Below, one piece after another: positions 31,377 to 44,221 of a DNA stretch of 64,000 bases. Position 1 is the first letter of the stretch; the number at the start of each line of letters is the position of its first letter. The DNA lies in the NCBI GenBank assembly GCA_963921825.1, contig OY997588.1, positions 65,554,617 to 65,618,616 of the forward strand, in the 5' to 3' direction. The stretch comes from Erodium maritimum. Lineage: Eukaryota; Streptophyta; Magnoliopsida; Geraniales; Geraniaceae. The notes below the pieces were generated by a model, which worked only from the letters and a program-made list of their open reading frames with translations, had not been told where the DNA came from and searched no databases. The position numbers and the translations under genes are program-made.

Positions 31377-34300
31377 ATGACGAGGTTTCGTGTGGGTGGG
31401 AAAGTGGTGGAGCAAGTGGATTTGTTGAAGAAGCGCCACTGGGCCTTGCGCTTGTATGTGTGGCCTTTTGCCGTTCTCTACTCCCTCTGGCTGGCTATCA
31501 TTGTTCCCAGCTTAGACTTTGGAGACGCCACCATAGTTCTGGGTGGACTTGTAGCTCTTCATATTCTGCTCTGGCTCTTCACGGCTTGGTCGGTTGATTT
31601 TGGATGTTTTGTCCAGTACAGCAAGGTATGGGTTTTGGCTTCTTCATCCTTTACCATCCATATATATGAAGATGAATTGGTTCCGTTTCTTGGTGTCTTG
31701 CCTTTCTAAATGTAACGGTTATCTTTTGTTGAATGCTAAAAAAGTGGTGCTATGTCTCGGCTTCCTTCTTTGTGTGCAGGCTAAGGATATATATCAGTCA
31801 GATCATTGCAAAATTACTCCTGCAAAGTTTTCTGGTTCTAAAGAAGTTGTGCCTCTTCATTCTCGTAAACAAGTTAGTTATCCTATTTTTATATGTTCTT
31901 AATCTATGAATTTGACTTTTCTGGGTTATTTTGTAGTCAAGATCTTCTCAAGAAATGGTTCCAGAATTATAAACAAATTAATAGCTCGTTTCTCTTCTGC
32001 TTGACCCTGGTAGATTAGCATTTTGGTTTATGTTTGTGATATATACATTGAAAGGGGATCTTATGGAACCATAGAACTTATGATAAATATTGCATACAAG
32101 GAACACTTACACAGATTTTGAGAGTATTCATGTGAATCTGAAATTCTGTCAGAAGTAAACCCTAAAGCATGAGAAGTGTAAATTACTATAAAATAGCAAG
32201 GTTTTTACTTTTCTGTCATATCTATCTTTAGGTCTTTCTTATTTGGGTATTGTTCTTGACTTCCTGTTTTTCTTTGTTACGTTCTTGTTATCGTAACGTT
32301 ATTGTTTACTTGTGCAGCTGTCTGGTTCTTCATCCCCAGGAAATGTGGAAGAAATTTATTTTGATTTCAGAAAGCAATGCTTCATATATTCCAAGGAGAA
32401 TGAAACCTTTTGCAAGCTTCCATACCCTACAAAGGAAACTTTTGGTTACTACCTCAAAAGTACTGGTCATGGTTCTGAACCTAAAATTATTTCTGCTACT
32501 GAAAAATGGGGCCGGAATGTGTAAGTCATCTTATTTATGTTACCCTGTCCCTTATTTGTTACTCGTAACTACACCATACTTGAGGTCTTTTGCACACAAC
32601 TACCCTAAACTTACAATTGTATAAAGTAGCTACCTTATTATTTTTTATAATTTTACAGTCACGAATAATTTTAAAATGTGTTTAGGCCCAAATTCTCTTA
32701 TTCTCTAACATGCTTCTATATGGTGTCTGAAAATTCTTGTGTTCAAAGTTATAGGTGGTCAGGCGCCATAATCTGTCTTCTAACACGTAAATTTTCTAGC
32801 AATGCAATTTGTGAAATAAAACATGGGGGGTTTAAATTGAATTTGTGGAAGAACCTATCAACACCAAACGCTCAGAAAAGTAAAGTAACTATCAGACCCC
32901 CATCAAAAGAAGAGTGAAAAAAATCAAATTGGAAATCTTATTTATGCTTGTGAGGGTAGGAAAATAAAATACCACCAAATAGATATATGAAAATTGAGAA
33001 CACCACCAAAAATAGAATAAGTGCAAACAATAGCAAAATCAAAATCCTAAATATCTTAGCACCCATTTTCACATAACCCCCCAAATTGCAATCCAATCAC
33101 AAATCTTTCTTGTAGAACCAAAAATCCAATCCCCAATTTTAGGCAATGTGACCCAAATTGAGACCATAAGTGCCAAAGGCATGCTGAGTGCACCATCTTA
33201 TTCGAGAAAAGTTCATTTGACGATAAGAATTACTGCCTTTATGTTGTCATTGAATCCCTCAACCGTATGTTCGGCTACGAAACTCTTGAAGTCCTAGATC
33301 CGACAACACAATCTCTATGGCTACCGCTTTCACCACTTGATAATCATTTGCCGCTCCGCCTGAGTCAACTCGTTCAACTTTATTGGGCTGTCTCCCTGTG
33401 CCATCAATGGTCTCTGCTGCCGCTGTTGCTGTTGGTGAGTAAAGAACAGGAAGAGGGAGACTGAAAAGAATTTTTTTTGAATAAATAGACATGTTTTTTT
33501 GGAATTTTATCGGGTTTTTTTACCTCACGTGTAAATCTTGTGACTAAGCAGAGATATCCGTTAAAATTACCTGTTAAATTTGGTGTAGCTAATTGTAGAA
33601 GGCATGAAATTTGGTGTGGTTTTGTGTTATCTTCCCACGAAGATATAGCTTCTTGAATCTGTTGTTAGGGTTTCTCGTACTGTGTCCTACATATTCAAAG
33701 ACCATGTTTTGCGTCCTTTATGTGTCGCATGCTATATCCAGTCATACATAGGTTCTTTCAATAATTCCAACGGAATTACTTGAGCAATTCAAGTGTTTAG
33801 ATGATAGCATCCAAATACAGTGTAGTAATTGGATGGGAACTTACTAAAGTTGGCAATCTGCTAGTTTGTTAAATTAGCTTTAGAATGTGTGCAAACCAGT
33901 TACAGCTATATGGTTTCAGTGGTTAATTTCATGTGGAAATTTGTATTTAGTTTATTTTGTGTGTAATTTTACTTACATTGGTAGAACTTGTCTCCAGAGT
34001 AAGGCTACTCAATTGGTTCTTAGCTTCCATCTGATCTGGGCTCTTTATGGTTATGTAGATTTGAATATCCACAACCTACATTTCAGAAATTGATGAAGGA
34101 GCATTGTATGGAGCCCTTCTTCGTATTCCAGGTTTGTCTTCTTCCAAAGATCTATCATCTTTCTAGTTTCTAGAAGAGAAAGGACTTTTAAACAATCAAT
34201 GTTTGGAAATACTTTTGCCATTATGCAACTGACTCGTGTTCTCCAATTATGTAGACTACTGGAATGTCAGATAGACTTTAGGCATTTCCTTAAATCTTGG

Positions 34301-35082
34301 GTCAAATTTACATGTTTTAATTTGAACTAGTAATTGGTTTTCCTCTTCACGTTATTCTGTATGTTGCATATAGGTCTTCTGTGTGGGTCTCTGGTGCTTG
34401 GATGAATATTGGTATTACAGTCTGTTTACATTATTCATGCTATTTATGTTTGAGTCAACAATGGCCAAAAGTCGTTTGAAGACTCTAAGTGAGCTACGCC
34501 GTGTTAGAGTGGATAGCCAAACCCTAATGGTGCATCGATGTGGCAAGTATGTCATCTGGTTGTCGTTACATTTTTAATCATAAGAAGGTATTGCTTAGAT
34601 TTTTAATGTGCCGGACATTGCACATTATAGGTGGGTGAAACTCTCTGGAACTGATCTTTTGCCTGGGGATGTTGTCTCCATTGGCCGATCTACTGGCCAG
34701 AGCGGAGAAGATAAGTCTGTGCCAGCGGACATGCTTATACTAGCTGGAAATGCTATTGTCAATGAAGCTATTCTTACTGGCGAGTCCACTCCCCAATGGA
34801 AGGTTGTTCTCTTTTTCCTAATTTACCATCATTATCTCGGTGCAAAGACCCTTGGAATTCTTGTTAATTGGATTTTTCAAGGTATCTGTGTAAACTTTAA
34901 TTATACATATATGCTATCAGCTCTTTAGATTGCCTCTGAAAGGTACTCCCATTTCTATTTCATTATTAGTTTAATGGCAGTAAAGGGAAAAAAATAGACT
35001 GACATATGTGCTTCAGTCATTGGATATTATTATGATTGTAGAATCTTCAACTTTGAAGGATATTATGGTCAGAGTTTGATGG

Positions 35083-35121
<39 letters not shown>

Positions 35122-38100
35122 GAACTCTCTCTCTCTCTTACACACAGTTTATTACCTGCTTTTTTTGGTTTATGATTAAGCTCCTGTTCAGTATAGAGCA
35201 TTTCAACTTACGCAAATTTGTAACATGTACAAAGTATTGTTTTCAGGTTGCAATCGCTGGTAGGGGAGCTGAAGAGAGGTTATCCGCTAAGAGAGACAAA
35301 AGCCATGTTTTATTTGGCGGTACCAAGATACTACAGCATACCCCAGATAAAGTAAGTATTGTTAGATGACATTTTCTACGTGTTAGTCTATTGTATCTTA
35401 GATGCTGATGACACGTTAATCTTTTGTCATCAGACTTTTCCTCTAAGAACTCCTGACGGAGGCTGTTTGGCTGTTGTTCTACGAACTGGGTTCGAAACTA
35501 GTCAAGGAAAATTGATGCGAACGATTTTATTTTCTACTGAGAGGGTAAGTGTTGTATACTCATTTGGAAGCTGTTGATTGCACCTTTAAGGGACCATGAC
35601 TCTAGGTTCTTATGTAATGACATTATTCTTTATCAATTTTTCTGTAGGTTACTGCCAATAGCTGGGAGAGTGGGCTATTTATTTTATTCTTAGTTGTCTT
35701 TGCTGTAATAGCTGCTGGTTATGTACTTAAAAAGGTAGGTAAATGTTTAAAGTTGATAAAACTGTTATGAATGAAGTGTACTTTTTTGCAATTCCTTATG
35801 ATAATGATTCCTCTTTATTTAGGGGCTAGAAGATCCAACACGGAGCAAGTACAAGCTTTTTCTGAGTTGTTCACTTATAATTACTTCTGTGATCCCCCCT
35901 GAGCTGCCGATGGAGTTATCAATAGCAGTTAATACATCTCTAATTGCTTTGGCACGGCGTGGAATTTTTTGTACAGAACCTTTTAGAATTCCATTTGCTG
36001 GCAAGGTAGGTAGTTTGACCTCCATGTGTGATCCTATTTGCTCTTAAAAATTGTTCTCTGCTGTCTTTCTTTAACAATTTATTTAATATAACTATGATCT
36101 CCTTTCAAGGGGGTTGCTTAATTTTGGTTTCTGTTTCTATATCAGGTTGATATTTGTTGCTTTGACAAAACTGGAACACTTACATCTGATGACATGGTAT
36201 CTTGTTTCTAGTCGAGGATATTTTTCTCAGTGGTTGTGTTCTTTTTGTACGAGTTTTACATTTTTGCACTTTTTCAGGAGTTCTGTGGAGTGGTTGGGTT
36301 GACCGAAAGTATGGATTTAGAATCTGATATGTCCAGAGTACTTGAGCGCACATTGGAGATTCTGGCGTCTTGCCATGCTCTGGTCTTTGTAGACAACAAG
36401 TTGGTAAGTAATGATGACCTCTTGATACCTGTGCAATTGTGCTTATTATAGTCTTCCTCCATTTCTGTTGCCATTGCTATCACCCTACTTGGAAGTTAGA
36501 CAGCATATTTTTAGGGTTGAAGTAAGTTTAACATGGTATTAAAGCTTTTTTGTGATAACGGGAAAATTTGCTTTTTGGTGTCACATCATTTGTTTGGTAG
36601 TCGGGCCGTGACATCGTTGTATTCCTTCCCCATCAATGGTTGGTTCATGTGCAAGGCTCATTGTGTTGTCGTGTCTGCACATCAGAAAAATGTGGATTAT
36701 GTGACCTCTTGCTAGACTAGTTTGGCCCTTCACCTAATAGCTTAACCTTTTGGGTTGGAGTATGTGTAACATTTTCTTTGTCTTCCTCTATTGTTCCATA
36801 ACAAATCATCTAGAACTTACTGTTCTTTTACCCAAAGGACATGTTGGAAGGGCTTAGATAAAATAACGCCATTATGTAAAGTGCTATCATCAAAATTTGC
36901 GTGAAATTTGAAAATAACACCTAATTTTGACTGAGAATAGTCATGCTGTATCACAGACCAGTTTGTCACTTTGGTGCCCTTACGGACATGGTTGGAATGT
37001 GATAAACCTCTGGCATTATTGAGTCACTGTAAACCTGACATACCATTGGTTTTCTATACTGACAGAAAAGGCATTTTTTCAGCTTTATGTTTGAAGTTTA
37101 TCAAAATCTATTATTTCTGCCAGGTTGGTGATCCTCTCGAGAAAGCTGCACTAAAGGGAATAGATTGGACATATAAATCTGATGAGAAGGCCCTGCCTAA
37201 AAAGTAAGATGCATTGTTCATTTGTTGGGGGCTTATAGATGGCTCGTTCTTTCCTTGCAGTCATCTAACATATTCTTTCATTTGCAGGGGAGGTGGTGAC
37301 GCAGTCCAGATTGTTCAAAGACATCACTTTGCATCCCACTTGAAACGAATGGCAGTTGTTGTTCGTGTTAGAGAGGAATTTTTTGCTTTTGTCAAGGTTT
37401 GTTGATTCCTTATTTACTCTTTGTAACTCTTCATGTGGTAAGAATCATAGGTATAATGCAAATTCTCCCTTGTACGTGCATACCTGATTGGCTGATTTTA
37501 CAATAGATATACCCCTGTATATTGATTGACCTGCTTTTGTCATAATACTTTAATGTGAAGTGAAACTCCAAACTACCTTTCTCAAGCTTGTCCCATAAGC
37601 AATTGTTTTTGCTGTTTTTTTAGGGTGCACCAGAAACCATACAGGATAGACTAACTGATTTGCCGCCTTCATATGTTGAGACCTACAAGAAGTATACACG
37701 TCAAGGTTCTCGTGTTTTGGCTCTTGCTTACAAGTCACTACCAGATATGACAGTAAGACTTCTATCTTTATGTCTGTTTTGTAGTTTTTATTTGTCATCT
37801 TAGTTTTGGAAAATAGAAAGCATTATCTATTTGGTTAATTGTCATGCAATAACAGTACCAATAATTTAAACAGAGTCTATATGTCGATTAAAGGTCTTGC
37901 CCTGGGTCTTTTCATTACTGTTATTCGTAACCCTTGGTTTTCAACCTTCGAGCTCTTATGAATGCCAACAGTCGGATAAGTCTGGATAAGTTATTATAGA
38001 AGTTCTCTGTTGTGCCTATTGTTGCACCTTATAACAGTTCGACTTTTGATATCTTTATAGGTTACACATATTGGAAGAATGAAAACATTGCAATCTTGTT

Positions 38101-41100
38101 AATATATCTCTAGGTTACATGTGGCTGGTCTGTTCTTTTTCTTGCTCTTGTTACTTTTCCATGTTCCTATTTCCTGTATTGTCCAACATTTTTTAAGTTT
38201 CAACTATAAGTTGAGCCTAGTGCTTGTGGAAACTATAAACAATGTAGCTAAAAGATTACTATTTGTTTTTAGAGTTAGTTATGTTAATAATTAGGTAGTT
38301 TACACGTTTGATCAATCTAGTTTTCAAATTTCATGCATGCTTAAGGTCTTTCTGTAAATTATTGGCCAAAGCCTCTGTATTTTTTTATTTTTGTAAGTGT
38401 TCTTAAAGTTACCTTTAATTGCATGAAGGTTAGTGAAGCTAGAAGCTTGGAGAGAGATACGGTGGAGACTGGCCTTACTTTTGCTGGTTTTGCGGTAAAT
38501 CACTACTGCACCCATTTCCACTTTTGGGTTTTACCAGTTTTCTCCAGCATATCTATTTTGCTTTGGAATATTCGATCAGTTTGATTGAGTTGTAACTCAT
38601 ATCTTTCTTCTTGTAATGTATATATTTCAGGTATTTAACTGTCCTATTAGACAAGACTCAGCAGCTATTTTGTCTGAACTAAAAGGATCATCGCATGACT
38701 TGGTAATTATTTTTTGATGCACCTTTCTTGTTTACATCTAATCTGTGAATGAATATTCAAATAGGCGTTTTTGTTCAACCTCAGTCACTCCTGTTAGACG
38801 ATAGTTTTAGAAGTGAAAGTGAAAACAGAGGGTTATGTTTCCATTTTAGAAACTGACATCATAATTGTTCCCACTTGACTTATTTTGGAGTCTATGCTAT
38901 ATTGGTTCTTTTATACTTCGAGGCACTGTGGAAAACTCCTAAAACCTTTGTGCTTCCAGGACTCTGAACTTTTTATTTTATAGAAATGGAGGGTGTAGAA
39001 TTTGAAATGAAAGTCGGGCTCCACAACTGCAAGGTCGATCTTAATAGTCGAGTATGAGGCTTCCTTTTGTTTGTACCTCTTGCTTGAGTAGTGAGGAATA
39101 CATCCCAAATCCATTATTTTATCGATATCCTCTCTCGCGTTGAGACTTTGATTTGTTTGTTCTTCCACTACTTTTATGAAGTATAAGTCTTGTGTATGAA
39201 GAGATGTTTAGGAGTTACAGGAAAGTTCTTCTCTGTAAGATTGAAATATCCGTTTTGTTCAATTCATTTTCATTATTACTGATCACGCATGCTCTACCAT
39301 TTTATTTATGTAATGGGTTACTGTATTGTATTGTACTTGTCAGAATTATCATTCTGAAGAACTTGGTTTGGTAATTGCAGGCAATGATTACTGGTGACCA
39401 AGCTTTGACAGCTTGCCATGTTGCTGCCCAAGTTCATATTATTTCGAAACCGGTACTGATTCTTGGTCTTGCAAGAAACGGGAAAGGGTATGAATGGATA
39501 TCACCAGATGAAACTGAGATAGTTCCCTACAGGTAAAGTTTCTAAATTTATGTAAATGTGTCCCTCCTATGTCTTATTCTGTGGTTGAATTAAGATCTAT
39601 ATCTTGTTCCTATAATTGCATGTGCCCCAATATTGTTCTTTTTTTGGAGTAATTGCAAAAACTTGCGGTGAATTATGCACATTTTGCAAATATTATCGGT
39701 GAACTATTAAATTAGTCATGTGATTTCAAAACACGCATAGCTCACCTCAAGTTTTTGCAATAATCCTCCTTTTTTCTTCTTCATTTGTCATTAACAAATT
39801 TCTCAGTGTTTCCTCATAAAGTTTCTCTTCCGAACTGGTGATTTTTTGACTGAAAGTGTATTTCATTTCAGTGAGAAAGAGGTTGAAAACCTATCAGAAA
39901 GTCATGATCTCTGTATAGGAGGTGACTGCATTGAAATGTTGCAGCAAAGCGCTGCTGTTGTACGAGTCATACCTTATGTTAAGGTTGGAGAGTGCACCAT
40001 TTCTCACAGAGAGGTTCTTGCCTATTGCTTCACACTGACTTGCATGTCTCTACTGATTTTATCAGGTTTTCGCGAGAGTTGCTCCTGAGCAGAAGGAACT
40101 CATCATGACCACCTTCAAAACAGTCGGAAGGTTAACATTGATGTGTGGGGATGGGACCAATGACGTGGGAGCTCTAAAGCAGGTAGTGCACTGTTTCAGT
40201 TCATTTTTGTTTATTGTGCAGTGTTATTTACTTGTGGGGTAACTCCAAATACGACCTTGTTCAGCACTCAGCAGAAATGTGTTGTTACCTTTTTTAGCAG
40301 AAAAAACGACTTCCTTCAAATAGTACTGACTCTGTCAGTTTTATGCAAAAATAACCGTCACCTTTACTTCCGGGGTTGTTTTTTCATAAGGTGACCGTTA
40401 GTTTTGACATAAAATGAAGGATTAATTACCTTTGGTACCCCTTTTGAATTGGTGACACCTTTAGTACCCCGAAGTTTTATAACGTTCAAAAAGAGACCTT
40501 GCGTTTTGGTAACACACCTTTAGTACCCCCTTATGAATTGGTCATAGATCATTTAATACCCTTTATGTATTGGTAACAGAACAATTACTTGCCTTATGAA
40601 TTAGTCACAGATCATCAAAATGGCGTAAACTTGACCAAAATTTTGTCGAGTGTGTTACCAATACATAAGGGGTACTAAAGATGTGTTACCATTACATATG
40701 GGGTACTAAAGGTAATGAACCGTAAAATGAAAGGTGATACGGTAGTCTGTACTATTTAACAGTAGTCGCTTTTTGCTAAGAAAGGTGATATTCGGGGTTT
40801 TCCACGCCTAACGCGAGGGTGTTTAATTTTGTCACAGGCTCATGTAGGAGTTGCTCTATTGAATGCTGTGCCTCCAAATCAAACTGGGAAGCCTTCCACT
40901 AAGAATGAAACCACAAAGTCCAAGAAGTCGAAACCTGTGCCAGAGTCAGCAGTAAAAGCCATCAGCCTGAATGGGGAAGGCTCTTCAAAAAGCAAAGTTG
41001 CGACCAGCAACTCAGCACTCAACCGCCACCAGATGGCTGCAGAGATGCAGCGGCAGAAGCTGAGTAAACTGATGGATGAGCTGAATGAGGAGGGTGACGG

Positions 41101-41920
41101 TCGCTCGGCTCCCATGGTGAAGCTTGGAGACGCCTCTATGGCATCACCATTTACGGCAAAGCACGCGTCAGTGGCCCCCACAACGGACATAATCCGACAG
41201 GGCCGGAGCACTTTGGTGACCACCCTCCAGATGTTCAAGATACTCGGCCTGAACTGCCTCGCAACGGCGTACGTGCTGAGTGTCATGTACTTGGACGGCG
41301 TGAAGCTCGGCGATATCCAGGCGACGATAAGTGGCGTGTTCACTGCCGCCTTTTTCTTGTTCATCTCACATGCCCGGCCCCTCCCCACCCTCTCCGCAGA
41401 ACGGCCCCACCCCAACATCTTCTGCTTCTATGTCTTCCTCTCTCTCCTGGGCCAGTTTGCAATCCATCTCCTTTTCCTGATCTCATCCGTGAAAGAGGCA
41501 GAGAAGCATATGCCCGAGGAATGCATTGAGCCGGACTCTGATTTCCATCCCAACTTGGTGAACACGGTTTCATACATGGTGAGCATGATGCTTCAGGTGG
41601 CCACTTTTGCTGTCAACTACATGGGCCACCCCTTCAACCAGAGTATCTCCGAAAACAAGCCGTTCCAGTATGCGTTGTTGGGTGCAGCCGGGTTCTTCAC
41701 AATCATCACTTCTGATCTGTTCAGGGACTTGAATGACTGGCTCAAATTGGTGCCATTGCCGGCAGGGATGAGGGATAAGCTTCTGATCTGGGCGTTGCTC
41801 ATGTTTTTGAGTTGCTATTCCTGGGAACGGTTTCTGAGGTGGGCATTCCCAGGTAAGGTCCCGGCCTGGAAGAAGAAACAACAGATTGCTGCAGCTAATT
41901 TAGAGAAGAAGAAGGTTTGA
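31377..41920 (+). CDS. PDR2: P5A-type ATPase of the ER (PDR2/MIA orthologue)
   Basis: Twenty-one exons with GT-AG introns join in frame to 1181 residues: 31377-31625, 31780-31872, 32318-32520, 34059-34131, 34374-34546, 34631-34802, 35247-35351, 35434-35544, 35648-35734, 35823-36005, 36146-36196, 36278-36403, 37124-37203, 37288-37396, 37624-37752, 38429-38494, 38631-38702, 39381-39532, 39872-39983, 40066-40182, 40838-41920. P-type motifs are intact: LTGES (312-316), PPELPMEL (447-454, the P5A signature in membrane helix 4), DKTGT with phosphorylated D490, and GDGTND (810-815). Two hydrophobic N-terminal segments precede the catalytic part and several membrane helices fill the last exon. The protein ends KKKV, a dilysine ER-retrieval pattern. 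Known P5A ATPases extract or dislocate misinserted helices from the ER membrane; Arabidopsis PDR2/MIA affects phosphate response and pollen. Start chosen at [15 protein letters not shown], which matches the family start; an in-frame ATG lies 57 bp upstream (31320). No defect seen. Confidence 0.95.
33200..33440 (+). pseudogene. Kelch-like coding fragment in intron 3
   Basis: One frame reads [14 protein letters not shown]...[20 protein letters not shown], which resembles a kelch-repeat blade. The frame breaks on both sides and does not connect to exons. Short inverted ACACCAAATTT-like blocks around 33580-33620 suggest a captured gene piece in a transposon, but no full element was delimited. Confidence 0.3.
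35081..35138 (+). repeat. (CT)n microsatellite in intron 6
   Basis: Alternating CT from about 35085 to 35116, then TTTCTTGAA, then a second short CT run to about 35138. Confidence 0.9.
39646..39766. mobile_element. Short family A MITE (intron 18 of the ATPase gene)
   Basis: A 121-bp internally deleted copy begins GGAGTAATTGCAAAAAC and ends TTTTTGCAATAATCC. Flanks tcttttttt (39637-39645) and tcctttttt (39767-39775) match at 8 of 9. Confidence 0.7.
40237..40802. mobile_element. Two nested MITEs in intron 20
   Basis: The outer element has inverted ends (GGGTAACTCCAAATACGACC against the complement of GGTGATATTCGGGGTTTTCC). Inside it, 40425-40716 is a second inverted-repeat element with ends ATTACCTTTGGTACCCC and GGGGTACTAAAGGTAAT and internal AATTGGT/ACCAAT repeats. 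Neither has an open frame. Confidence 0.65.
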
Positions 41921-42302
41921 AAGATTAGCTGACGTTAGCAGAGAAGCTTTTTAGACATGATTACGAGAGCGAGCTCGATTCTACCTTGCAGTAGAGATAT
42001 AGATGAAACACTTTGGTTATTAGTATATTGTGCCACACTCTCTTTGTATGGTGGAATTTTGAGACAGGTTTTCATATATTAAGCATTGTATTTGTACTTG
42101 CATCTCAGAATTCATCAATTCGTTTACTATTGGAAAGTCTCTTTAATATCATACTTGTCTTGTTATGTTGATTGTATTGCTTAGGACGAGCACAACCTTT
42201 TGCTCTACGGAGACATGGGATATAAGATTTGAACCACCCTATGATTGCTTATATACACAGGACTTTGTTAAACTCGTTGGATTATATTGAGTTTGTCATG
42301 GG
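41921..42302 (+). other. PDR2: 3' untranslated region and downstream flank of the ATPase gene
   Basis: Follows the TGA at 41918-41920. T-rich; no canonical AATAAA hexamer stands out. No other gene seen. Confidence 0.5.
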
Positions 42303-43995
42303 ATTGGATTAATTGTTTTTTTTTTATCAGCAAAGCAGTATTATAAATCTCTCCCTTTGCGGAGAAAGTAAAGGGAGGACAGTAAGGTTTCTAGCTACAG
42401 AAACCCCACAGTACAAACAAGAGCACTGGCATTCAAAGCACAGCCTCCAACCAGATACCGGAACGAGACACACCTCGTCCAATGAAAAGAAGCTACAACC
42501 AAGAGCCTGCCAAACATGGCGCTCAGTAAACAGACCAAAGACTGAACTAGGGTAGGAGCATTACAAACGGCCCAACTACCAGATATTACAAACTTGAAGA
42601 ACAATAAAAAAAGGTCTATAACCCAAATATTACGAACATGAAGCACTAAAAATTAGAAAAGCAAGATCGACTTCTCAATACTCCGCAGACTTCCGACCCA
42701 TGATCTTGGGAATGCCGAGAGAATCAGGCCTATCGTCAGATAACAGGCGACGCAAACGAGCACTACTCAATCTTCACAAGGAAGACCCAATCTAGGCCAA
42801 CACCACGGATCGACTCGAAAGGAGTCGACTCTACCGACCCCTCAACCAACCACGGTAAATCCGAAAAGGGGGGGTTTAGTCGAACTCGAGAGCATCCACC
42901 TCATCACAAAGACAAGACCCGAAACCTAAAAAATCCAGTACTAAACCGAGACTCACAAATCTCACACTGCTCAATTAATTCGATTAACGAAATAATCCGT
43001 CGACGGCCAACACACGCCGACGATCCAACAGGAGAGTTAGGCTAAACCGACCCCAAATCTCCACTGACTAAGAAGAGGAGCCTGAGAAGACCTAAATGAG
43101 ACAAGTAACTCAACGGAAAAGCAGGGAAATGAAGAAGACGAAATACTAAACTGAATCAGCAAAAAAGCTCCGTACCCAGGACATTACCCCAACCGAAAAC
43201 CAGATCCCCACTGCAGCTGATTACTCCGAGACGGAGAGGGGCTGTCCCTGAGCACCGGGGGCAACTGGAACCACCAACCTACAACCAGCTCCGCAACGAA
43301 CTTTCCCGAGCAAAGAACACTCCCAAGCCAGAACTACAGACCCTTGAGGGCAAGACAACCACAAGCAGATTTGGGCCAAATTCCAGATCTGCAACTCCTT
43401 GACCCCAAGGGTTCCTTGACGGTAGCTCCGACAAAGTGCACAACTCCGGTAGACGCGACCCAACTCCGGCAACATACCGACCCTCCAGTACAAAACAGCC
43501 ACAATATGAAAGCAGATCTGGGCGAGAATCCAGATATGCGGCTCCTTGACTCTGTGGGTGGCAGCACCGGCAAAGAGGGTCCGGCGAAGAGCAGAATCGG
43601 CTGCAACGAACTCCCTTGAAGAAGCCTAGACCACGGTCGGGGTCTTCTCGGTGGCGAGCCTCAAAAAGGAGCGGAGGAAAACAAACTCCGGCGTGAAATA
43701 AGGATTCCGACCGGAATGGTGAGATGAAATCACCGAGAAGAAGAGGCCTTGTCTGAGGTTAGGCGTGAAGGACTGGTTTAGCAACAAAGAAGAAGCAGAG
43801 GAAGGCTAGAGGGGAGGAAGAAGAAGCAGGGAAGGATAGAGGGGTGAAGAAGAGTATCACCGGCGACCACCATGGTCGGAGCCATGGTCGTCGCCGGTGA
43901 AGAGAACAACACACGTAGAGGCAGCTAGGGTTTCAAAATGGGGAGGGTCGAGAGAGAAAAAGTGTCCTTCACTCATTGCTATTGGATTAATTGTT
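42303..43995 (-). mobile_element. Poly-A retroposon (non-autonomous LINE type)
   Basis: A perfect 15-bp target duplication, attggattaattgtt, lies at 42303-42317 and 43981-43995. The insert (42318-43980) is on the minus strand and ends in TTTGCTGATAAAAAAAA, the usual 3' end of plant LINEs. Its 5' end is a CT-rich, leader-like sequence containing a GACCATGG palindrome (about 43868-43892). It has an internal duplication of about 150 bp (CAGATCTGG...CCCAGATCTGC blocks near 43350-43400 and 43505-43545). No reverse transcriptase or endonuclease is readable, so it must have been mobilised in trans. Confidence 0.85.
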
Positions 43996-44221
43996 CGCGT
44001 ACATTGTTAAGACTAATCTAAGATGTGGCATTTTAACTCAAATTAATTACCAGTCGGTTGTCATTGTTAAGACTCTAATCTAAAATGTGGCATTTTAACT
44101 CAAATTAATTACCAGTCAGTTGTCCAACATGTTAGAATACTACCTATCATTATGAATTAAACATCACATATCTATGTTTCTAATTCGTGTATCTATTAAG
44201 CTTCTTAACGTTCCTTGTGTT
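43996..44221. repeat. Flank with a two-copy direct repeat
   Basis: CATTGTTAAGACT...AATTACCAGTC occurs twice (about 44003-44058 and 44062-44119), a local tandem duplication. No gene. Confidence 0.6.

Noticed and set aside
40879..41418. 179-residue minus-strand open frame
   Set aside because: It is the antisense of the last exon of the ATPase gene, whose plus-strand frame has the conserved protein.
43221..43619. Open frames in the poly-A retroposon as a LINE protein
   Set aside because: No reverse transcriptase, endonuclease or zinc-finger motif could be read in any frame.
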